NCBI RefSeq assembly: GCF_017562075.2
Contig: NC_054084.1
Span: 10,086,140-10,150,139 of the forward strand
Direction of reading: 5' to 3'
DNA from: Anopheles merus
Taxonomy: Eukaryota > Arthropoda > Insecta > Diptera > Culicidae
DNA length: 64,000 bases
Made by a program: the position numbers and the translations under genes. Positions within the stretch are counted from its first letter, which is position 1, and every line of letters starts with the position of its first letter. The notes beneath the pieces are model-generated. The model worked only from the letters and a program-made list of their open reading frames with translations, was not told where the DNA came from and did not search any database. Below, piece by piece: positions 1 through 9,825 of this stretch.

Positions 1-115
1 TTCATTTACTCGACTAATTTTGTGTGGGATTTGGTATGATTTTGCATCATAAATGGTTGGCAAGCTTTACGTGACTATATTGAACCTCTTATAGGCCAAA
101 AATCGGTCAGAATGT

Positions 116-260
116 GAAGCAGCCTGGTGGTCTATGGGTAAATGCACGAGATATACTACAAGACTAAATACGGTTCAATTCCCGTCTCTCTTGGACATAC
201 ATGCGTTGTTCATCTGAGTCTTATATATCTTCCCTTGGAAGCAGTTTTCAAATAACTGTT
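116..260 (+). repeat. Possible tRNA-derived SINE or degenerate tRNA relic
   Basis: Two internal Pol III promoter boxes are visible. An A-box-like TGGTCTATGGG lies at 128-138, and a B box that fits the GGTTCRANYCC consensus exactly, GGTTCAATTCC, lies at 172-182. Their start-to-start spacing of 44 bases is tRNA-like and close to that of the better SINE at 3421-3605. A short stem, ACGG paired with CCGT, encloses the B-box loop. I cannot fold a full acceptor stem, so this is not a functional tRNA. The following 70 bases are AT-rich and could be a SINE tail. The right boundary is a guess. The alternative is a chance pairing of boxes. Confidence 0.4.
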
Positions 261-570
261 AAATATTTAAGACGCTTTTAAACATATAATCTGTTTGAAT
301 GTTTTCTCTTCCCGTTATTTTTAATATTTATTTTCCCCCTTCGAGGATCAATAAGGAGTCTCAAAAAAACAATCCCATTCGCGCGCCGTTTCACGCAACA
401 GTTTGCGTAAAAAAAAATCGCACAAACAATCACCCCCAACCCAAACACACAGGCCACTCGGCGACCGACCGAGCCTGTGCAAAAACCTTCACGGTCCTGG
501 ATCGGGTTTGGGTGACATTCACCTCGCGGAGGCCAACATTCACCGCCCAGTTTTTATTCGTTTTTGGTTT

Positions 571-628
571 GTGTGTGTGTGTGTGTCTTACGCCGTTGTT
601 CCGCGTGTATTTCTGGTGCCCTTTTTTC

Positions 629-689
<61 letters not shown>
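571..689. repeat. GT microsatellite followed by long CT array
   Basis: A (GT)n run at 571-586 is followed by an almost perfect (CT)n array of about 55 bases at 635-689. The array is polypurine/polypyrimidine. In insects GA/CT runs are known binding sites for GAGA-factor-like proteins. The long open frames across this block are translations of the repeat and are not genes. Confidence 0.97.
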
Positions 690-691
<2 letters not shown>

Positions 692-3420
692 CTGGTCAGG
701 TGTGCGGTAGAGGAGGGGGCAAAAGGCATCCGCGAGAGAACCCGTTCGTTCGCCCGAGAGACAAGGAAGCGCGGAGGACAACAAAAAACGTCCACCAAAC
801 ACAGAAACCCCGCACCAAACGAGACACTTTCAGATCGGCATTATAATCTCGCTGTGTGTGTGTGTCTTCGTGCCAATTGTGGAAAAGGTCGACCTGGCAG
901 GACCGGCCATCGGACACACACTTTAGCCCTAGCCCGCGCGCCAGCCAATAATCCACGAGGGGTTTTGTCCCAAAGCGGTCGCGCGCGCCTGCTTTGTTGT
1001 GCGCTTTGTGTGAAGAAGACGTTTGAGAAGAGCGCAAAGACGAAGTAGGCGACGATGAAGCCGCTGACGACGGGTGTAGCATATTAAAAACGGGGTAGGA
1101 TCCACACCGCTGTCGTCTATTTACATTGACTGATCCGGGGTGAGGTTTTTCGAGTATGTGGAGCGTTGTGGACCAACACAAACACACATAGCATCGGGGA
1201 CATTTGATACGGTGAAGCTGCCCAGCAAGACTATAAAGGTGAAACGATTTTTCACCTTTCCACACCCTGATGGCTACCCCTACCCCGCTGCTTGTGGCCG
1301 GAGGGTTGTTTTTTTTTTCTAAAATGAAAACGCTGATGCTCGATCGTCAACAATAAAGAGATTGGCGTTTCTGTGTGTGTGTTTGATTGGGGTAATAAAC
1401 GGTCTCGGTTGGGTGGAGCAAGCGGAGAGACCGATCAATCGATCATCTCTCCATCCCCAAAAGGGGAAACGATAGTGACGGGCAAGGGCCGGAACAGAAT
1501 GAAGTTGTCTCTCAGGTAGCAAGGGTTGCATTCCACTAGAACCAGAGAATAAGAAAACATTCCGCTAACAATTACGCAAGCAATTCAGCCCTCTCAGCCG
1601 CGCCACCCCTTTCTGAACATTCCCTCCCAGGGGGTTGTTACCTTTACAACGCTGACATTCTCTTTGCTTCAATGCACCAGTCACACCGAGCAGAGCTGGG
1701 GGATGGGCGGGGGGGAGGGAGGAGATGATAGGCCAAATGTCACGATCTTGTTCTCAGCTTCATCTCACACTCATCTCACCCGGAATGCAGCGCCGTGAGC
1801 GTGGCGCGTCAAGTGAATGGGAGGTGAATGGAGATCGCGCAAACAAACGCACAAAAAATTGGAGCAATTTAAGGACCTGCCGACCGCCCTTCCCTTTACC
1901 GGATGACATTTACCTTCCTTACGCGGCTGGCGCCGGGTTGGGGGTGGGGAGGGGTGTGGATGGGTTCCTTTCACCCGTCTGGGTTGGCTGCTGTTGCTGC
2001 TGTTGCTACCGTGTTTTTGTTTCTTCCTCTTCGTTGCTGATCGCACACTTCGGGGAACGGGTTGCCTCGAGCAACGAAATAGCTCTGTGAGCGCGTGTGT
2101 GTATGTGGCAACTGTTCTAACGGGAACCACACGGAACGCCTGCTGAGATGTGTGCGGCTAGAAGGAGAACCTTTACAATCACACACGGTTCACGGCCACC
2201 GATGGAGCACCACCACAACCACTGCGGATCATCGTCGGTGGTATTTCCGCACGATCTGTAACGTCATCAGAACGGGCACACATTCACCTGGTGAGGGCAC
2301 ACACACACACACACGAGGAACACCACGCAAGCAGAAAAAAAAACACGCACGTGTACACTATCTGCTTGACTTTTGCACCCTTTTGCACTCCACACAAGCC
2401 ACACGCGCTATTGTGTAAGAACGGAACACTATTGTAACCTTTATGGACGGAGTGAAGGGGGTTCTTCACAACATCGGATCGCGCACAGCAAAAAAAAAAA
2501 CACAACTCATACACACGCACACAATTCTCCGATGAAAAAGAATTACATTTGCATCCAAAGAACGAGGGCGACACTGGGCTGCGATGTGACTCGGTGGGGA
2601 TGCTGCCGCTGATGATGCTGCTGCTGCTCGGCCTCTAGCAGGTGTGACGATGTCGTCGCAACATTTCGACTGGTAAAAGGGAAGAGCACACACGCTGTAC
2701 CGAGGCGAGAACCTGTTTCCTGTGCCACCACCCCGCGTTTCTGCTAATCCGCGGGCGAACGGCACGACACGATCCCGTTTCTTTTCCTACCCTGGGCTGA
2801 TCGCTTTGTTGTGACAGCGAGCGGAAGACACTTGTGCTGCTTAAGGTGCGGCTACACGTAGTGCGACTGAGCGACGGGTAGATAATTTTTAGCACCAAAA
2901 TACGAAAGACTCTTTTATTGAAGCGGCAGTAATGAAACAAATATAACGCATTATTTTCGTAACTCTTTGTTGATTTCCATCGCTCTCAAAAAATCTGAAA
3001 GAACGACAGGAAAATCACTTTTAGTAGCGGAAGAAATATATGCTTCGCACCGTGTATATTGGACTTGATGACTCTTTCCACATTGACAGCGGCATGGTGG
3101 TGGTTGACGTTTCATTCAAACCAATCAAGGTGAGTAGAGAAACGTGCGGTCGAATCTTTGAGCACCTTGATATCGTAGCATAAATCAACCCTTGGATGCA
3201 CCACGCATTTTCCTTCACAGAAATGTAATATTTGATGATTTTTGGAAGATAACATATTTTCATATAGAAATAGAAAATTCAAATTTAAATTCGCAACTCT
3301 GTGGTGAATAGAAGAGAGATAGGCTCAAATTGAAAGAAATCTTCCAAAAAATGTATAGCTTTTACTCCAGCAGTAAATGCTGATTTTGCTTTGGTAAATG
3401 TGTTGACTTCTCCTTTGGCA
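690..3420. other. Upstream non-coding stretch, no gene supported
   Basis: I see no convincing coding exon or RNA gene here. The stretch contains short GT/CA runs (853-864, 2298-2314), homopolymer A tracts and GC-rich pieces. A donor-like sequence GGGGTGAGG lies near 1138, and a good donor AAG/GTGAGT lies at about 3128. The donor at 3128 closes a short open frame that starts at an ATG at 3040 and stops soon after the donor. No acceptor or homology supports it as an exon. Confidence 0.6.
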
Positions 3421-3605
3421 CAACAACCTTAACCGATAGGTTAAGGTCTGTCTATACCTCTAATGGGCTTGGCTTTCAGTGACTTATTTATTACCATAGC
3501 AGGATAGTCCTACGTATGGGGGCTCGGTCCATTCGGGGCTTGAAGCCATGGCGGTCATGTTGTTAAGCGGTACTAGTTGACGACTATACCATAAGACCAG
3601 ACCTA
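3421..3605 (-). mobile_element. tRNA-derived SINE, resembles Anopheles SINE200 type
   Basis: Read on the minus strand, the element starts near 3605. It carries an A box that fits the TRGYNNARNNG consensus exactly (TGGTATAGTCG, complement of 3581-3591). About 45 bases later comes a B box with one mismatch (GCTTCAAGCCC, complement of 3536-3546). The body then runs to a tail at 3426-3447 that is a perfect 9-bp hairpin with a GATA loop, followed by a short TTG-rich end. From memory, the body resembles the SINE200 family of Anopheles gambiae, but I could not align it. SINEs encode no protein and move using enzymes from non-LTR retrotransposons. I did not find a clear target-site duplication, so the exact ends are approximate. 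No second copy was noticed in the window. Confidence 0.8.
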
Positions 3606-5480
3606 TTTCTACTTCTACGAGACCAAAATTATCTAAATTTCTATTCCAACCACCTTTAAATTTTATTTGAAGATAAAACATTCTGATCAAGATCATTCAA
3701 AAAGAGACAATTTTGGTTGGAGTGCGAAAGAAGCAGATCAGTTTGGAAGCATCACTATTTGCACCAAACGTGCCTGTTCAAATAAAAAATGGACTCAAAT
3801 TTCAAATTGTATGCGTGTTGCGTAAACTAACTGCAAGCGTTCCACATTTTGCGTAAAACGTTACCGCTTTCCATTAGCAGCATGGAATAAACAATCCAAC
3901 TGCAACTCTTGCTACCAATATCAAATGAAACACGGATGTTTACATTAACTGGTATCAACAAACAGGACTCCCATGCGTTGTCCTTACGTTATCCTCGGCA
4001 CTGCAGTTTCAACAAACAAATCAGACCAGACTTCCTGCGCCGTATGGAACATTTCATCATCACAGAAAAACCTTCTTTTTTTTTTGGATCTTGGTAGAAC
4101 GGCATATCTGCATAAAGAGCTGTGTCTCGCGTGCAGTCGCTAATGGGTTAAATAAACATATCGCCGTTTGAAATACGATCATTGCAGAAGGTACATACTG
4201 CCATAGCTGAACAAATGTGTGCCAGAGTTTGTATAAAAGAAAAAAAAGAGACTGACTGCACTTGAACGCCATTCACGAAGGCCTCGTAACATTGTTCACG
4301 TCCTGTAGTCGTGCTTTTGTTCGGCGCTTGTCGAAGGACTTGTCTATTTTCATTGCGCTGAAATAATACAAAACCGCATGGAAATTCACTCCAAGCTCTC
4401 TATTTCTCTCTCTACATGCCGCACACACCTGTTCTTCCCTGTGGGATTTAAAGCATTGTTTCGTTTCGAACACTTCCCTTCGGCATGTGTGACTTTTTGT
4501 ATAAAGGGAAACACACTTGCATATCCTCACGAGATGCTCGTGTTCGTACCGTGGAGAAAAAAAAACGAAACGAGAAAAAAAGAAACAATAAAACGTACGT
4601 TAAACGTACGATAGAGCACGTTCCTGTGTGCCACTTCCGGTACAATCCTATTCGGTACGGTACAGCATCCTCTTGAGACGGAGCTAATGAAAGGCAAAGG
4701 GAATTTCGGTCGCAAAAGGGTGTAAAAGGCATGAGTGTTGGTGAATAATAATGACATCATTTGTGGCATTAGCTGAGATGGAGAAGAAAATAATTGGCAC
4801 AGCATTTTTTTTTTTGTTTAGCTCATTGTGCTCATGTTCTGGTAATTTATTATTAGTCCATTTCATTTAACCATTTATTTATATTTAAGCTACTTCGGCA
4901 CTTCCTCAATCGGCTAGGTTATAGGTTATATCTCTAATCTTATGTATGAACAGGTTTTTAATCAATTCTAAAACAATATTTAATAGAATTTAAACAATAT
5001 TAATTAATTAGCATAGCAATTAGCAAGATTAATTATCATAAGATGATCCAGCAAGGATTTAGACATAATAAGGATCGACTCAGAAACATGAGGAATCACA
5101 AGAAGAAGAGAAAGATCGAGTTTCGATCGTACTCTCATCAAAGCAGTTCATTATTCTCTTCATATTATCCTCTCCTCACTTCTCGAGCAAAGGTGTCAAA
5201 CCCCATTTGAATTTAGCAAACCCGCATGAGGGTAGAAATGGGCTTTTGCAATCAAATTTCATGTTGGAACATCGTTGTTGTAGATCCAGAGGAAGTTTTT
5301 TTTTTAACTTTAAATAAAGATTTACGAGTAAAATTTTACGAGTTAATATAAAAATGAGAAAACTTTATACCCTCTTCAATTACATAGTGGCTTTTCTTTT
5401 TTTAAATTGTTAATTATTTAGTCAAAATGTTATAATCGTTTATTTCCATCTCGTGCAAAGAAGAACTTAGTTTTTTTTTT
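3606..5480. other. Non-coding, AT-rich intergenic sequence
   Basis: No gene is supported. A palindromic cluster of CGTACG motifs lies at 4592-4611 (AACGTACGTT followed by a second CGTACG). From 4860 to 5480 the sequence becomes strongly AT-rich, with several TTAATTA/TAATTA cores of the homeodomain type around 5000-5035. This could be the degraded remains of a mobile element or distal promoter sequence; I could not tell which. Confidence 0.55.
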
Positions 5481-5900
5481 TAAATTGTTGCATTATTTGC
5501 ACTTCGCTCAGTGTAGCGCATAGCTCGCGCAATTTCCAACTGTCTTCCGCAGCAAAGCAGCAGACGCACGCGGCCATGCGGGTACGAGATTGAAGCATCC
5601 TCTCAGCATATGCTGCACCACACACCGCTTCGGCCACGCTTCGGGTCGGTCTGTCGGCGGCCGTACGGTGGTGCTCTGGCCCTCAAAGCAGCGGCCGCCG
5701 CGTTCGAACGAACGAGCGAACGAACGAGCGCAACCATTCCGTTTCCAACCTCTCGTCCGGGAAGTTGTGTTGTGTGTGCTGCGTTGCTCCCGGAGCCTCT
5801 GGAGGTCGGTTCCCGTCGAAACGGTTTCGTACCGGCACGGCTTCCGATAGACAGAGAAGTGCGTATATACATAATACAAACAATTTCCCACAAAACCAAA
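5481..5900 (+). promoter_or_regulatory. Candidate core promoter region of the long gene
   Basis: Base composition switches sharply from AT-rich to GC- and CpG-rich at about 5500. An initiator-like TCAGT lies at 5508-5512. A 12-base unit of CGAA/CGAG steps is repeated twice at 5705-5728, and a TATATA string lies at 5864-5869. Leader-like sequence follows. No single start site can be fixed from sequence alone: the TCAGT has no obvious DPE at the expected distance, and the TATA string would place a start near 5895. The call rests on the composition change, the leader texture and the splice donor downstream at 7631. Confidence 0.35.
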
Positions 5901-6419
5901 ACGAAACGAAATAAGGGGAAATAAAAACGGAAAAACGATTGCTTTACAGTGCTTGCGCTGATATCGTGAGTGTGGTACGGACTGTTGTGTGCTTATCTGG
6001 GATGGAGTAAATTCGAATCGGTTAGTTGGATTATTATCGTTTAATTGCGTACCATCGTCACCATAGCAACAGGCGGTTGCTGCTGCGAGGTGTAGGCGAA
6101 AAAAGCGGAGCAGTGCTATTTTGTAGTGTTTTTGCTGCGAGTTCATTGCTTTTGTGAGTCCCCCGGTTTTTCGGTGTGTCTTTGAGTGAGTTGCGAAAAA
6201 AGAAAAAGAAAAACAAAGCCATCATTTCTGTACCAACCAGCAAGAAAAGCGGTGAAATACGCATGCAAGAAAAAACGTTTAATAATTCGACTGGTGCAAT
6301 TTCGACGTCATCGTGCTCGGCCGAAGAGTGTGTTTATATATGAGTGTGTGTGTGCGTACATAGGCTTCTCGCACTGTTTACTTTGATCGCAACAATTGTC
6401 GCTCATTATTGGCCTTCTC

Positions 6420-6443
6420 GGGGGGGGGGGGGGGGGGGGGGGG
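6420..6443. repeat. Poly-G homopolymer, 24 bases
   Basis: An uninterrupted run of 24 G lies within the presumed leader. If transcribed on the plus strand it could form a G-quadruplex. It is also a place where sequencing and assembly length errors are likely. Confidence 0.97.
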
Positions 6444-7208
6444 TGCGTGCAAAATTTCACTGCCAGTGCCACCCTCCGCTCCCGCTTTCAACCCGCTTTC
6501 CTTTGCTCCCAGGACGGGCGGGACCGAAAAACGGTTGGCTAATGTCTTTTTTTTTGGGAAATGCGTTTTCCTACGGATTGGCAAAATTGCTGCTTTTCTC
6601 TTCCAACCATCACCCTCTTCGAATACAGAGCAACCGAAATGTGCATGTGCAGATTGAACAAGCAGAAAAAAACGCACATGCAAACAAAATCCAATTGATG
6701 TCGAGCGAAGAAAAAGTGAAAGAAAAGTGTTGGCATGCTGAATGGAAAATGGTTGTGTGTAGGCGAGCGTCATCTTCACCGGTGCTCCGGGTGTTTGATT
6801 TTTTTGCCTTCATTCGATCCAAGTGATCATCGATTTCGCGTCGGCGAAAAGTAATGGAGCCATTTTCCTGCTCATTGCGCACGCCGTGATTGCGCCCGGG
6901 CGGCCGGAAAAGTGGGTGCAATATTGACCAAAAATAGTGCCATATAAAAAAGTTTGTGTGTGTTTGTGTGTGCAGTAGTAGTACGAGTCAAGCAATCAAA
7001 GAAGATGAAAACAAAAACGCATAACAACATTGATGAAATACGTTTGAAATTACGCGCGTAATAAAGGGTTACACGCAGTGGCATTTGTTGAGTGTTTTGT
7101 AAATTTATTTCTTTTTTTTTTTTTCAAAGTGTAGTTTGTCTTTGAGTGTAAATAATAATTGCATTTTTGGTCGTTTTTTGTTGATTTCCCGCTTTCCTCC
7201 CACAGAGT

Positions 7209-7233
7209 GCAATCATCATCATCATCATCATCA
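7209..7233. repeat. (ATC)n trinucleotide repeat
   Basis: About seven ATC units lie inside the presumed leader. Short GT (about 7316-7330), poly-A (about 7377-7391) and CT (7563-7582) runs follow in the same exon. Confidence 0.95.
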
Positions 7234-8582
7234 ATATCCTCAACTTGATCTTTGTGAATGTTAAACGATCGAAAACGGAGTGAAAAGTGATTTTGCCAAT
7301 TTTGTGTGCTTGTCTATGTGTGTGTGTGTGTTTGTGTTTGTAAAACAGTGAATATTCGAGGTCGTCTTCCATTACCAAAAAAAAAAAAAAAAGAATAATT
7401 ACCCACCCCAAGTTACGTCGGAAGTGAGTTTGCCAAGATTTTGCCAAGATTTTCCACTCGCTGCAGAAAAAAAGAGAAGAAAAAAAGTGAAACGCATTTT
7501 TTCGCGTCCGGTGTGTCATTGCACAGCAACAAAAAGTTCTTTCCCTTCTGCGACCCCTCGAGCTCTCTCTCTCTCTCTCTCTGGAGGTGATTAATTGAGC
7601 AGAGTGTTTTTGGAGGCAACGTGTAAAAAAGGTAAGGCTTCATTTGGCACATTAAACGCTATTTAACGGATCGGACCTTAGAGACGATACGTTTGGGTTG
7701 GATTGGAGATCGAGTTGGGAAGGAATGTGAATGTGGGAAGGTTTCTTTTTGCTTTTGAAGACTGATTTCTGGACCATTTTCCCTGGTTCCATGATGCTCT
7801 TTAAGGCTTTGGATTGTAATTTCAAAGTTTGTTACATTTGCGGGCCAATGTCCTAATGGCTTTCCACAGGTAACAGCTAAAAGGAGTCCTCTCTGGCAAC
7901 ACTTTAGAGATTGGACCCGTTTGGAAACTGCGGGTCCAGACGCGTACGTACTTTTTCTTAATCCTGGCTTTTGTTTTTGCTTGGGTACCTTTTGGGCTCG
8001 TTATTTATGGGATGGGATTGGTTTATTTCATCCTCATTTCACATCCTCCCACACTAGACACGCAGGGAGGCCTAGGCAGACGGCTAGGGGCATGGGAGAA
8101 TTTTCCTCTTCCTTTTGGTTCGGTTGCATCTTCCTGCAATAGCTGCGTATGGTCCTCCCGGGTGCCTGAGGTACCTGCGGTGACCTTTTTTGGTCGTATG
8201 TCCAGCCATGGGAGTATTGGCTGTGGATTTCCCCGTTCGCTGCATCCATTGAACAACCATGTGGTGGCAAGATGTCAACCGATGTTTTTTTCCTCTTTCC
8301 TCTTCTGTACCCAGGACTCATAGAAGGATTTCAAAGGCAAAACTGCATCATCATTAGGATCGCTTTTCGGGTAAATTTTGGAAGTGCCCGTGCTGACTTG
8401 TGATTTTTGTTTGGAATTCGCTACGATTCTGATTTTGTAAGAGGACCTCGACACATTGTTGTCTGCAAAGCTTTGAAGTAGTTTTTGGAGTTTTATAAAG
8501 ATATATCCTCTCAAGATGGCACCAATTGGTAGTATTTCTATTCGTAAATTTGTATTTTTAACTAATTCTACTTCTAAACTAC

Positions 8583-8675
8583 CTAATCTTCATAAATTCA
8601 TAAATTGATTACACAACAACGTGTAATCTTCCTAACCTAACTTCTAATCTTCATAAATTGATTACACAACAACGT
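8583..8675. repeat. Short tandem duplication, about 61-bp period
   Basis: The unit that begins CTAATCTTCATAAATT and ends ACACAACAACGT occurs at 8583-8622 and again at 8644-8675. The first copy contains an extra internal duplication of CATAAATT. The spacer between copies (around 8623-8643) also repeats parts of the unit's leading edge. Confidence 0.85.
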
Positions 8676-9761
8676 TCATTAATAGATAAGAGTCGTGGTC
8701 CTACCTGCTGGTCCTATACGCCAACCACTAGGATCCATTGTACATTCAATTAAAAGCAATTACATTTAACATCTGTTTTAATCTCTGCTGCAAAAGCCAC
8801 ACAACAAACACACACACACACCTGCCAGGCACGTAATGAATGTCCGTTTATCAAAATGCAGCGATCACGCATGCCCGCTTGAATGCGCCGGTAGGCCACG
8901 TGCTAGGACGTTGTCCATCGAGGCAGGTAAGACAAAAAAAGGGGTTTGGTATTACAATTACCGGATTGCTCTCTACCGTCTGGTCTCGTTTTTATGTTTT
9001 ATCATTTTCAATCACCCAATTGAACGTTTCCCGACCCGCCTGCAGTGCAGTGGCGTCGCCAAACGACGCCAAACTTTCCATGAATTGCATAATTTTGTAT
9101 GGGTGCCCGCTCCACCTCAACCCCGCTGCTTAGAGCTTAGAGTTTTCTGCTTCCCCTGAGGCCACGCAGCTAGATTAACGCGACAGCGGCAGCGAAAACC
9201 CCGTACTCGCACGCACGCACGTACCAATGTCAACCGGGCGAGCGGGCGCAGCGCGATGTTTTTGTCCATGGCAACACCCTATCCAGATAGCAGTGCCCCT
9301 TGCTGGGCACAATCACGTCCCCTTGGTTTTTCCCTCCCCTTGTAACCGCGGAAAACCGGATCCACGTGCGTGTGTGTGTGTGTGTGTTTGTCGAACACAC
9401 CTGAAGCCCTCTCGTGGTCGTCGTCGGTCCGTCCGTTTGCATGGTCGTCCTTTTTAAAGGTACAATTACTCAACGGTTGAGCTGGATGTTAAAAATAGGG
9501 TTTCTTGCAGACGAAAAAAACACACACACCGTTCTAATGCACTATAAATAAAGCGAGAGAGAGAGAGGGACAAAAATGGCAAGGATTGATCGATTTTCAT
9601 TCGCACACATGTGAGAGGGGTTGTGCTATGTTTGTGTGTGTGAATATTGTATGGTTAAAAGCACGTGGCGCCCAGCAGGAAAACTCGCAGCTCGGAAGGA
9701 AATCATTGCAATTGTAAATCGTGTACTTTAGTGCAGTAACGGAACTGGCGTTTTTCTTCTC

Positions 9762-9762
9762 C

Positions 9763-9822
<60 letters not shown>
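9762..9822. repeat. Long CT array
   Basis: About 60 bases of nearly perfect (CT)n with two early CCC interruptions. This is a polypyrimidine tract of the GAGA-factor-site type in an intron. Open frames through it are artefacts. Confidence 0.97.

Positions 9823-9825
<3 letters not shown>

Larger units (their letters stand above)
5901..7631 (+). other. Probable non-coding first exon (5' leader)
   Basis: This stretch has the look of an insect 5' leader: A-rich and GTG-rich runs, many short microsatellites and many upstream ATGs. It ends in a consensus donor, AAAAAAG/GTAAGG, so the last exon base is 7631. Suppose it is joined to the acceptor at 56003. The frame that enters the coding exon then has a TAA at 7592-7594 and no ATG after it, so the first in-frame methionine is at 56090. 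That fits a non-coding first exon. Internal splicing within the stretch cannot be excluded, because an acceptor-like TGTGTGCAG occurs near 6975. The link to the coding exon is an inference from order, strand and splice signals. cDNA would settle it. Confidence 0.4.

Noticed and set aside
299..1048. A 249-codon plus-strand frame with overlapping frames on both strands
   Set aside because: It runs through GT and CT microsatellites and consists largely of repeated Ser/Leu or Cys/Val. It has no splice sites and no domain.
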